Assembly: GCF_910596095.1 (NCBI RefSeq)
Contig: NC_056538.1
Coordinates: forward strand, 20,384,501 to 20,448,500
DNA from: Thunnus maccoyii
Lineage: Eukaryota; Chordata; Actinopteri; Scombriformes; Scombridae
Length of the DNA stretch: 64,000 bases
Direction of reading: 5' to 3'
In this document: positions 25,616-38,500 of the stretch, piece after piece
How the letters are laid out: each line of letters begins with the position of its first letter
Numbering within the stretch: the stretch's first letter is position 1
The notes under the pieces: model-generated
The model's database searches: none
Seen by the model: only the letters and a program-made list of their open reading frames with translations
What the model was told of the DNA's origin: nothing
Made by a program: the position numbers and the translations under genes

Positions 25616-27612
25616 GTCTGGCTTCCCGGTGATCTTTACACTCCCGTTTGTGGGATCGAGCCGAGTTATCCTGTGCGCTCTTGTGCTCTCCATCCCTGCG
25701 TCAGGGAATTGGGGACCGTGTTGTGCGCTTTGGCGGTGGTGGTGGTGGTGTCCCCCCACCCCTCCTCCTCCTCCCTCCAATCCGTCCGTCCGCCCTCTCC
25801 TCCTCTCCGGTCTAAACCCTGAAACTCCCGCAGAGCCACTTCATCGTGTCCAGTTAAGAGAAACCATAACTACCTCTGTCTGCGCTTGGATTTAACCCCC
25901 ACCCACCCACACTCACACCTGATCACCCCTTGCCGCTGTGTCCAGGGTGGATTTCCACTGGGAGCGAACACACACACACACACGACACATAAACACACTC
26001 CCCTTGCTTCTGTATTCCTTCCTCCACCTGCGTTAAGAGGCTTTAAAGGTCCAATCTGCCGGCTCACTTGACTTGAACTCTCATCCCAATTAGCTGACAC
26101 TCTCTCTCTTCCTCTGCTGTCTCTCTCCAAGCCTGATCCATGCACCAAAAATTTTTTTAAAAGCCTAACAACATCTATATTCCTATATGATCAATACAGA
26201 TATCGTGATGAATGTGTGAAAGCAGCCGCCAAAAGTTGTTTCTCTCCGGCGGAATGATTTCACTTTGCGCTCTTCTCATCCAAGCGGCTGGCTGGTGATT
26301 TGTCAACCCGATACGAAGCCCGGCGGCGACAGAGTCAGTGTGGGAAACAATGAGAGGCAGAGAGAGTGAGAGAGAGAGCATGGAGGGTGTGTCCTGAGGC
26401 AGGGAATATCCGTCTTTCAGCTCTTGTCCGGATGGTTCCCAGCGCGCACCAATGTTCTCACCCCGTCCTCTCTCTCTGCAGTCTAACCAAGAGACCAACC
26501 CCAAACTTTTATTTTTTACTTTCAGTATGTCACATTTACGCATGGGATTATTCTGAGCACGTTTTTCATTTTTTGCTTTCTGTAGGTTTTCTATTTCCTC
26601 TTTACCTTTGTGGCACTTCACTGGTTCCTCTCCTCCAGTTTCAGGCCTCTGCTGTCCCCGGCGCACATCAAAGCCCCGCTGCGCCAATTAACTGTTTTTC
26701 ACAGTTTTGATCGGGCTCGGGTGGCCTCTGAGTAGGAAAGTTTCTATAGGCTTTGATGCTGAAGCCCTCCGCAATTAAAAAACCTCTCTTTTGTGGATGA
26801 TGAAACTGAAATTATTCAAAAATAGAATGTATAAAAAAGGGAAACAGACACCAGTAGTTTCGTGGGGCGTTTTCTCCAATTACGCACACGGTCAGAGCGA
26901 ATGGCACAGGAGACCAAACGCACCTATCACCCAACTGCAGACTGATTTCTTATGAAATGTGATCATCCTGCCCACATTTATGATGAAACTTGCTCCGACA
27001 GCTGCCGGCCTGTATACTGTACGCACATGCCGCTGCTCAATGACGCCGCCGGCTGCAAATACTAACCGGCTGAGCGCATAAATATAAAAGAGAATTGTAG
27101 GGTATGGGCATCTTTTGAATATTGGCACCGGTCACATGGCATATTTTCCACATCTGACTTCCAGTGTTCGTCTTGTTGGTCCCAAGACCTCCACACAATG
27201 TACCTTCTTTATCAGAGGAAATCTAATGAGATTCTCACTCCCTCCTCCTCCTTAAGGTCTATCACTGGCTTGTTGCTCAAGAGCTTCCCTGACAACCGCT
27301 TGTGTTTCCACGGCCCGGCGCTCTGCAGTGACCCCGGAGCAGAACAGAGGGCTCTTGAAGAGCGGAGCAGTGATTTGCATAGAGGAGCAGTGACCTTCCG
27401 AGCATGAGCTGAATTCTAACCAACCATCCAGAAACACACTGACATCACTGGACCTGCTCACAGGAGTCTGGGTACGGTTCACCTGCGGAGGTGTCACCGA
27501 AAAATCTGCAACTCCAACGCTATCTGGGTCCTGGTGCTTACGTGGGAGTATTATGAGTTGTGTATTTGGCACCATCTAATGGTCACATGTGTCCTCTTGG
27601 GCAGAATTTTAA

Positions 27613-28175
27613 AGGATAGGCTCACCTTTTTTTCAACTCTGTCTTAAAACAATAGTCAGGTCCCCAAATGAACATTGTAATAGGTTTTGCTCGCTGTAAT
27701 CAGTCCTCTTGTTCATACTGACCATTAGAAGATCATATCCTAATGTGCTTTCAATGTAAGTGACACAAATACACACCTGAAGCTCATATAAAGCTTCGAC
27801 CACCTCAGTTAGCCAAATCAAGTAGATATCTTTCAGGTTGAAGTGTTTTTAATACAAAATTCCCTCTTTGTGTTTGGACAGCGTTTGAGGGAAATTTGTG
27901 CCAAACAGGCAAAAACTTTGGAAGATATCGTATATCTACTTGCTTTAACTAATTTGGACAGCTGACATTTCATTTTAGCCTCACATAAACATTGTAATAC
28001 TTTTTTACACAGAATGAAATCTGTGGATTTTGTCCCCATCACTTACATTGATGGAAGAGGATCTCCTAATGGTCAGTATGAACAGGATGAATGATTACAG
28101 CGAGCAAAACCTGTTTCAGTGTTCATTGGGGCACCTGACTGATGTTTTAAGACAGAAAAATTGTGAAGCTATCCT
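27613..28175. mobile_element. Fully palindromic TTAA element (AGGATAG termini), intact copy
   Basis: TTAA lies at 27609-27612 and 28176-28179. The two halves are inverted copies of each other over most of the 563 nt. Examples are TTTTGCTCGCTGTAATCA on the left against its inverse near 28096-28116, and GTTCATACTGACCATTAG against its inverse near 28070-28090. It is a fold-back element with no coding capacity. Confidence 0.8.
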
Positions 28176-28427
28176 TTAAGATGCATGTCTTCAGAAGACA
28201 TCTATACAATAAATCAATCAAAGAAAGTGACAGGGCTACAATCAAGTTTTCAGTTTTTCTCAGAACAGCTTTCTTGTAAAAACAATTTCATCCATCTATC
28301 AGTGAATCTCCTAAACCCGGGACATCAGGAGGGTGTGAAATGAGGGGCTGTGTTGCACATATTGGAATGCACTTGATGTCTGCACTTGTCTGAGTTATGC
28401 ACTTTATTTTATTTGGCTGCCTTTATG

Positions 28428-28470
28428 TCCAAGACAAATTTCCCGAGAGACAAATAAAGTAATCTTGAAT
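28428..28470 (+). repeat. LINE-type 3' tail
   Basis: GACAAATTTCCC..GAGACAAATAAAGTAATCTTGAAT resembles the short 3' tail of fish non-LTR retrotransposons. Nothing longer is attached. This is a recognition from memory only. Confidence 0.4.
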
Positions 28471-28734
28471 ATTGAAAAGTGAGGGTCACTGAGGCAAAGT
28501 GTTTTCAGAAGCATGAAAATGCAACATCCCTAGTTTGACTGTGACTTGAGACCATAAACTATGGATCCCAAATCAATATTCTTCATATATTTTTGCAACA
28601 TATTTACCTAATATCACCACTCTGTTTTCACATATTGCAATTTTACTATTTTTGACAGCGTAGACAGCCTCTGGCGGGTGGAAGGGGGGGTATATCCGAA
28701 CTGAGCATCTAAAGATAGACGTAGACGGTGTGTG

Positions 28735-28803
28735 CTGAACACATTGTAAAGCCCTTTGAGGCAAACTTGTGATGTGTGATTTTAGACTATATAAATAAAA
28801 CTG
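28735..28803 (+). repeat. L2-like LINE 3' tail
   Basis: TTGTAAAGCCCTTTGAGGC, then GTGTGATTTTAGACTATATAAATAAAACTGA, is the pattern of the conserved 3' tail of fish L2/Maui-type elements. No reverse transcriptase remnant was seen. Confidence 0.5.
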
Positions 28804-30944
28804 ACCTTACTAAACCTTGGCTGCATCTCACTCTCCCTTTCTTTCTCCTCTTGTCTCTCTACTGTAAACTGTCAGATTAGGCAAGAAGCCAAAAATAATC
28901 TCTAATGTGCCAAATATTTTTTTTTAACTGTAACATGCAAACAATAGCTGTTTCTTGTCACCTTTGATACAAACGTTGACACTACACGTGGTGCAAGCAG
29001 TTTTAGAAGTGAACTGTGACCATCTACAACACACAGAAGCCTTTAGATGTCAAGAAATATAACATTCAATCCAACATACCGTATCAGAGAAGCTACAGAT
29101 TCAGATAGGAACTGTCACATGCTAATATTGTCTCAAGACAATTTTTTAATCTTGCTCTGGAGTGACACTAACACAGACGACTCCCACACATAACCCACCA
29201 AATTAGTGTAAGTTGCCTTTCAGTCCCTGCAACTGAAAGATCACTGTGCTGGTGAATGGGAAGGCGCTAGGCATGTTGCCAAGAGCATGCGACACTCACA
29301 CACACACACACACACATATGGCGCCCTGGCGGCTAAGGTCAGTGCTTTCTCAAGGCAAAATAAGGGAGTGTGGAAAGGCTTGGGAAACTGCAGAAGAATG
29401 TGCATTTCTGCGTACACTGTTGAACTGACCTGAAGACAATTACTCAGGGCACAGTTTAAGTCCACAACAGGAGAGGCCCTGTGTGCACTGGGCACAGATG
29501 ATGATGGTGCGAGTCTAAATTAAGCTTTTCAGGCCTAATTCACACATCATTCCACCGTACCCTCATGAATCCAGCCTTTGAGGGGAGAAGGTGGTCTTTA
29601 CTGGCATGTAATTACTCTGCAAACCTACAGTATTTGAAAGGCTGAGAGCGGCCTTTGCTGCAAAACATACAGTATCGGCATTCACTAATTGGCAAACTGA
29701 GACAATTATGAACATGTGAGTAACGATTGGCACTCATTAGATGTTTTTTAAACACCAATTACTCACATGAAGTCCTCATAAAAGGACACTTTCAACAATT
29801 TTTGTAAAAAGTAAAAACCGCATTCTTGTGATAAGAGATTAGAGTAACACTGTAATGTTCTGTATGTCAGATAAATATGTTTAACACAAACTCCCACACC
29901 CAGAAACCACAGGGCAGACAACAGCAGAGACTCATTTCGTCAGTGGAGTTTCTCCAGAATATACAGACTAATCACAAACATACAAAAAAAAATGCCAAAA
30001 TGTAATTTGTTTTCCGGTTTCTGGATTACTGCTGGGGGAAAAAAAAGCTATTAAGCCTCAAAACAGAGACAGATGCAGGAACTACACTTAAAATTGCAAG
30101 GCACGATGGTTCAAGACTAGCCAGTACATGATGTAATCTAATTGAGAATTTAGAAATTAATCCTTCTGGTTTATTGCACTGAAGCACAAAGGCCAAATAA
30201 AGATAAAAATGGTTTGCTCAGACATGTAATGTCTACTTCAAAGCACAAATTGAATGTAATTCCACCTGGTTTTCTGTATAAGCTGGAGGCAAATGATCAT
30301 TTATAAGAGGTGAATTCATGCTTTGAACAAAATAGCCAATATAAGTCCCAATAAAACCAGGACTGATCGGATTTTTATTTTTTTTTCTGTTCCCAAAGAA
30401 TTCAATTTTCTGCAAAGCATCAATTTTGTGGAGTATGTGGGTGGCCTTCAGTTTGAAGCGTGCACTATGTAACCTCAGCATCCTGAGACTGCATCTGGCC
30501 AAGGACCTTTGTTGCATCCTGATCTCTCCCACACGAAATCCTGTTTGGAGCTTCACTGCTGACAGAACTATTGATAATCTGTTTTGTCCAGTAGTGCTGT
30601 GTTTCAAACAAAACCTAAACCACAAGTGATTTCACCAAATATTCCTTTCCATGGCTGAAGATGTAGGAAACGGTTTGATACCTGTATATTCACAGATAAT
30701 CACTGAATTTTCAAGGTTTCAGCAAAATCTATGACACCAGGGACGAGACTGAAGGAGTACTGGGCAAAAAGAATCAGGTGACTCATAAACCAGTTAACTA
30801 AGAGACTTTATTCCATCAATTCTTGTACCCACTTTCTCCTATTTAAAGCCACAGGGAGGCTGTAGCCTTTGTTCACTCCCACCGCAACATAAACACACAA
30901 AACACACCAAACAAGTGAGGCAGAGCAATGTATCAAATAAGAGT

Positions 30945-30950
30945 TTTAAT
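30945..30950 (-). terminator. snrpa: snrpa poly(A) signal ATTAAA
   Basis: ATTAAA on the minus strand lies 22 nt past the PIE. A GT-rich tract at about 30917-30889 follows, which fits a downstream cleavage-stimulation element. This puts the mRNA 3' end near 30925 and the 3' UTR at about 0.5 kb. Confidence 0.8.
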
Positions 30951-30962
30951 TATAAAAAGAAA

Positions 30963-31012
30963 AAAAGCTCCAGGTACAATGTCTGGTGGACCAGACTCTG
31001 GGTGCAATGCTT
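30963..31012 (-). promoter_or_regulatory. snrpa: U1A polyadenylation inhibition element (PIE) in the snrpa 3' UTR
   Basis: Read on the minus strand this segment folds as three stacked stems. The outer stem is AAAGC/GCTTT, the middle stem CCAG/CTGG and the inner stem GTCTGG/CCAGAC, closed by a TCCA loop. The two asymmetric internal loops are ATTGCAC (31007-31001) and ATTGTAC (30979-30973), each opposite a single A. In vertebrates two U1A molecules bind these two boxes in their own 3' UTR and block poly(A) polymerase. The element sits 22 nt upstream of an ATTAAA hexamer. Box sequences, fold and position all match the known element. Confidence 0.93.
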
Positions 31013-31432
31013 TAGTAAAAACAGTAAAACAGAAATATATATATATAAAAAAAAAACAACACATCAAGTTGCTTGTGGATTTGAGTGTGAACCCAGAAGA
31101 AGAAACTGGTACTTTTGTGAAATTTATACCCGTATGATGCAGATTTCCTAACTTCAATATTCAGCTCTTAATTTATGTACAGTTCTGTCAGTGCAGCACG
31201 ATAAAACAGCAACTTGATGCAAAGAACGTATACTTACATGTAAATTCAAAGTATACTTACATGTAATCCTGGAAGAAGGGAAAAAAAGAACACTGATGCT
31301 GTACTGTTCAACTGTTCATTTCTAAAACGTTTTCCTCAGTTTGGGTCACTGCTGTACATTTAAAAAAAGACCACCTGTGTGTTTGTGTGTGTGTGTGTGC
31401 GTGTGAGAAGACGACTGGTCGTGGGAGAGGTG

Positions 31433-33098
<1,666 letters not shown>

Positions 33099-33411
33099 CT
33101 TATAACCTGTCGAAGGTGAGTGGTTGAATTAACACGACCGAAAAGTTATTTTAAAACCAGCTAGAAGCAGAATACCGGATCAAGCAGCTAATTCAGCAAA
33201 CAACCATCCAAAATGAATAACGTGGGGTAGCCGTTAGCTTCAAAGCTAACGCAGTTTAGCGAGCTATATTCTTCTATCGCTCAGGCCTGATTCATTCCGT
33301 ATTAACGAATAACTTCCAGCAGGATCATCTACATCAGCGGATGGTTTGCAAAAATGATCTTGATATCTTAAAAATGACACAACTGTTCAGCGACGTGAAA
33401 GAAATACTCAC

Positions 33412-33470
33412 CTCGAAGTAATGAATACAAATCCCGCACTGTGATCTCGCGTTAAGAAAGAACACAACGG
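33412..33470 (-). other. snrpa: snrpa 5' untranslated exon (right edge approximate)
   Basis: The sequence reads CTTCGAG followed by GTGAGT at 33411 going left, a strong donor. It pairs with the CGACAG acceptor about 10 nt before the snrpa ATG. The transcription start is not visible; the right edge is a guess near the end of the GC-rich stretch. Confidence 0.55.
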
Positions 33471-33901
33471 TCATTTCCGGTCTGTGTTACACCAAATCCT
33501 GTGACCCAGTAGATTTTGTGCAACATTGCAAAGCTTTTATCTGACTTTATCACGTTTATTTTTTACAGTAGCTGTTACCAAATATTATGTCACCGTAGTA
33601 TTTAGATTGAGTCGCACGGTACCCCTATAGAAACAGAGAGAGTCACGTTGTTATAGTTCAGGTCACAGAAACTGATGGGTCACAGAATTATCCGCAACAC
33701 CGATTCGTGTTCAGATTGGTTTAGCGCTCTTATTTTAACCGACTTTTAAATAGTTATTATGCCTCTCAAGTGACAGTTACTCGGACAGATAGTAGTTCAT
33801 CGTGCAGTTGATACTGAAATGATTTAGTACCATAATTTTGAACTATCTTTGCCCCAAACTCTGTGGACTCAGTGGAGGCGGTATGAGGCGCCACACTACG
33901 A

Positions 33902-35105
33902 GCTGAAGTCAGCTTCCAATACGTGGTTAAGGGAAAAGTTAAGGAAAATATAAATAATGAGATTTAGCGGCTCATTCTCCGTTTTTCCCCCCATCACTTA
34001 CACTTGTGAAAAAGTGTTAGACATCGTATCAAAAACCTTAATGCTGTTTAAACCCAGCTTTTATTCTATTAGTGAAAAGTGAAAAAAGGGTGATTTCACT
34101 GATCTTGTGGCTAGCAATTCACAGCATTATTCCATGTTTCTCCATTTCATTGGTTATGGCCATGTAGAGCTCCTCTTTCTCACCTAAAAACAAATGTACA
34201 AAATCTATTTTTACATTTTTTAAATTACAAAGTATCATCATCATCATCACAAAATATTTTTATGGAGTATTTTTTCTTCATTCACTCCTCTAATATTTCT
34301 TTATAATACAAAATGATTGTTGTTCTCTTAGCTGTCCTCAAACCAACCAGAAATATCAATAAAATCGCCATTTTTCATTTTCCACAAATAGAATAAAGGT
34401 TTCACAAATCGGAAACTATGTTTTATGGAGTCTCTGGAGTCTCTTTGTTAATCTAGTCCAGATTTAACAGGTCTAAATATAGCAGTTTTTGATCTGGACC
34501 TGGTCTAATGTGGTCTGGATGGGGGAAAAGCTGTGAAATTACCCTGTTGTAAGTTTTCATGAGCAAAATAAAGGTTTCCTAGATCTGAAACTGTGTTTTA
34601 ATGAGTCTCTAGAGTCTCTAGAGTCTTCTTGGTAATCTAGTCCAGATTTTACAAGTCTAAATACAGAGGTTTTTTGATCTGGAGCTGATGTAATGTGGTC
34701 TGAATGGGGAAAAAGCAGTGACATCGCCCTTTTTTCTGTTTTCATAAGCAAAATAAAGGTTTCACAAATCTGAAACTGTGTTCTAATGAGTCGCTGGAGA
34801 CTCCTGGTTAAATTAGTCCATATTTAACAGGTCTAAATATAGCAGTTTTTTGATCTGGCCCTGGTCTAATGTGGTCCGGATGGGGGAAAAACAGTGAAAT
34901 CGCCCTTTATTCTGTTTTCATAAGTAAAATAAAGGCGTCACACACTGAAAGTGGGTTTAAACAGCATTAAGGCTTTTACTACGATGTCTAACAGTTTTTC
35001 ACAAGTGTAAGTGGTGAAAAAAAAACGGAGAATCAACCGCTAAATATCATTATTTACGTGTCCCTTAACTTTCCCCTTAACCGCGAATCGCAAGCTGACT
35101 TCAGC
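33902..35105. mobile_element. Long terminal-inverted-repeat element with internal tandem repeats
   Basis: The left arm begins GCTGAAGTCAGC at 33902 and the right arm ends GCTGACTTCAGC at 35105. The arms match in inverted orientation for about 160 nt, including CTTACACTTGTGAAAAA, TTAGACATCGTA and CTTAATGCTGTTTAAACCC. Weaker matching continues inwards to about 34102 and 34888. Between the arms lie three tandem units of 175-185 nt, marked by ATAAAGG at 34393, 34568, 34753 and 34929. There is no coding capacity, so it is a non-autonomous DNA element of unassigned family. No clear target duplication was seen. It occupies most of the gap between the divergent snrpa and actmap promoters. Confidence 0.8.
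34393..34935. repeat. Three-unit tandem repeat, about 180 nt per unit
   Basis: Units start at 34393, 34568 and 34753 and stop near 34929. Each holds GGTTTC..AAATC, a GAGTCTCT segment, CTAGTCCAGATTT or a variant, GATCTGG and TAATGTGGTCTG. The end of each unit resembles the inner end of the element's right inverted arm, suggesting that the arm edge was duplicated repeatedly. Confidence 0.8.
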
Positions 35106-35589
35106 GTCGTCTCTGCCTCCCGCTAACACACACGAAGAAGAAGAAAAAGGAGAAGAAGAAGAGGAAGAAGAAGCTGCTAAATCCCCCGCCAACACACGAA
35201 GAAGAAACTGCCAAATATAACGTCCTACCTCCCGCCAACGAGCACGAAGAAGAAGAAGCTGCCAAATATGGATAAAACGCCGGTGTTGTTAGCTGGCAGT
35301 GCTAGTCTTAAAAGTGGTTGTATGAACCAGTATGTGAAATATTACAAGCTTATAATTTTTTGTGACCGATAACAGGAGAAGATTTTGTCACCGAACTTGC
35401 GAGTTAAGATAAAGTGAGTCAATTATATATACTCTTATTTTTAGCTTAGTTATCAAAGTAAGCAGTGAAGGTGGGGGGAGTAGTTTGTATATGAATTAAC
35501 GTTAGTGTTTGTCGAGTCTATTGAAGAGCAGCTGCAAAGATGTTAAAAATACTAACTAAGCTTCCCTTTCTGTAAGGAGCTCAAAGGAA

Positions 35590-38500
35590 ATGTCTATGGA
35601 GTGCTCCCTGTCACCTCCTCCACCCCCTCCTCCTCCTCCTCCTCCTCCTCCTCCTGCTCCAGGTCCACCACCTCCTCCAGCTTCAGCCCCCAAGAAGAAG
35701 CTGTACCAGACTATAGCCAGCAGCAGGAGTCCTGTTGAAGGGGACCACACAGAGGCCCTGTCACTGCTCCGTCAGAGAGAGAGCAGGTGAGATATAGAAG
35801 TTTATTTTGCACATTTTAGGATTTATTTTTTTACCACCATGTCCCTGTTTAGATGAAGTGATGAACAGCAATTTACTTTGTGCACATGCAACTGATCAGA
35901 TCCTCATATAGCTGGACAATAAAATTCATAGTCCACATTTGACACACACACATATTGTCATGATTACCTAAATTTTACCAGATGTTGCTGTTCTTTTTTC
36001 TCTCTCAGGAAAAAAAACACATTCACTCCAATTTCCAGTTCATTAGATTCACTTGTGCAATCTATTGCAATTCAATTCAGCCGTGCAATAAAAACCTACC
36101 TTTGTGTCACAGAGGTCATAGTTTGTGTTGGTGTTTAGAGCTTGAACAATTAGTTGATAGATTTATTAATTAATCTAACCTCATAAATTTAATAAACAAC
36201 AACTGTGGTAATTGATTTGTCTTATGTAATACTTTAGAGCTGCAACAATGAAACAGATTAGTTGCTAACTATTAAATTAATCGCCAACTATTTTGATAAT
36301 TGATTCATTGTTTTGAGTGTCAATGTTTATTAGTGATAATAATGTATTTCCTGGAAATTCAATTTTAAAAAGCAGACAAAAAACACGGGGGAGAAGTTCT
36401 GTTCTTTCTGGTTTATCCAGAAGTTTTTCACCACATTGATGCAACAACCCTCTTTTTTTTTTTTTTTAAATAACGTTGCCTTTATATTTTGTCCACCGAG
36501 GCCAACAGAATATTAGAAACACATGTGGTAAAGTGATCCAGAACTAACACTTGCTGAAAATGAACACACCTCTCTGATACAAAGTCTACAAAGATGGGAT
36601 TTATTGCAGCAATAGATTGTACAGTTATGTCTATCAAACTGGTAACTGAGTGTAAGGATAGAATAATGTATAATTATGTCATGAAGTGTGTTATTTCTTG
36701 GTGCTTCAGTTTCAGGAAAGATCTGCAGTGGATACTGATGAACACATATGTGCCTTCCCTGATCCAAGATGGTCCACAGTAAGTCCAGAAACTTCAAATA
36801 CTTGTCAAGCAACACTGTGATCCACATTAAACTGAGAAAGCACTTATATAACGCAAATAAAACTGTTTCCGCAACCTTTGTATGTGCACTGGAAACACTG
36901 GTGCCTATTGTGTTATTGGTTTGACCTGAATGCTTTTAAGTCATTAAACATGACATATTTTACAAGGGTGTGACTGTGAGTGTGTTATTAATTTACCTTC
37001 AGGTGTGGTTTGGTGGCTTTATGGATGGCTGCACACCTTCAACAGCCACAGCCGAGTATCGACATGGACACAGTCGTTCAGACGGCGCTGAGCCGGGGAT
37101 ACACGGCGCAGGGTGAAATGTTTTCAGGTAACAAAGGATATGTGCTGTTTTGAGCCAGTCTCTACCAAGTGAACAGTTTTGAAACGTGTAGGAAATTTGT
37201 GGGCAGCAAAAGTTTTCTGATAGTGTGGGGAATCTTCATCCCAAAGGCAGAAAACATATGTTGACACCACTGGGTGCTGCTAGAGCTGCAGCAGTGACTC
37301 AGCCCTTATAAACAGCATCAAGATGTAATTTGAAATGTGGAAATGTGGAAGTTATATAACCAGATTTCCAACTTTTCTTTGTTTTAGTGGTGATTCAGTC
37401 TTTTGGGTTTCACAAGCAACTAAATGCAATTTCACAGTGTTTTGATTTTATGGGTTTCCTTATGTCCTCATTAAGATTTTTTGTTTTGTCAGCTAACAAC
37501 ATGGCCCTGCTGGCAGAAGCGGTTTGCGGCTGCAAGGCAGAGCTGCTGTCAGGTGGTTTAAGTGGTAAAAACGCTGCAGCCATCGTCACGCACCTGTGGG
37601 GAAGACAGCCTGTTCTCATCCCGTATCCTAGACCCAAACAGAAGCATCATGAGTGTTGTTTTGTCAGGAATCATTTCATTATGTTTGGTTTTTACTGCTA
37701 AGGATTGTCATAAAAGATAAAAAGAGTATCTGCAGGTCTTGAAAAGTCTTAAAAGAAGCATTGAATTCACTTAATTCCAAAAAGGCCTTGAAAGGTAATT
37801 AAGTCTTAAATGTTTTCTGTTGCCTGCCGTAGAAACTAGTGTTGCTTATAAAAATATATTTTTTGTATTGGGTTGCAGGCTGTCAGATGTTACACATCTA
37901 TAAACTAAAAGTGGGATTGTTTCCATTGTTGATTGTGCTGCAGGAAACCATTTAAACCCTTTTTTGTGAAGTTTCAGTCAGCACCATCTAGACCTGCAGC
38001 AAACACTATCACCACAGTGAGCTACACCAGCGAGGATGCTCATCCACTCAAAATGAACAAGTGTCAGTTTATACAAAAATTTAAATGAATTAATAATATT
38101 TTATTGGTTAATCCATCCATTTTTTGCCACTTTTCCAAGTCCAGGTCACATTAATTCAGTTAATTATATCATTAGGAATTATTGTTACACACTGCTTGGA
38201 AGTACAACACTGATAAAAATGTGATATAAATAATTGTAGGTCATATCGTTCCTACTGTTTCCATCATACTTTCATATTTTGGACAATATGATTTTGAAAC
38301 AAGTCTTCAATTTCACTTGTATGAACACTGCAGAAACCACGAGAAAAGTTTATGATGACACAAAATGCCTTGACAGTATGTACAGATACGATGAGGATTA
38401 CAACCATGAGCCGTGCCAGCGTAGCGGCCACAGGGCGCACTGGGCTGTCGCCTCAGGTAAGACCATGTAGCTAAGTCACCTGCTCATTCAGCCAGTCAAC

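Larger units (their letters stand above)
25616..30880. other. Jagged upstream region and snrpa downstream intergenic DNA
   Basis: The stretch 25616 to about 26700 is less AT-rich than its surroundings and lies directly upstream of Jagged exon 1, so it is the likely promoter and 5' UTR of that gene. It carries a TGTGGGAA motif at 26339-26346. Beyond it are a large TTAA-flanked palindromic element (27613-28175), two LINE-type 3' tails (28428-28470 and 28735-28803) and a CA repeat near 29295. Nothing coding is supported. Confidence 0.6.

Noticed and set aside
25616-25780. In-frame upstream ATG for Jagged (a Gly- and His-rich leader)
   Set aside because: It would bury the signal peptide after about 55 residues. 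The ATG at 25615 gives a normal leader of family length.
34393-34935. Regularly spaced repeats that might suggest a CRISPR-like array
   Set aside because: Units are contiguous and 175-185 nt long with no unique spacers, inside an inverted-repeat element in a vertebrate genome.
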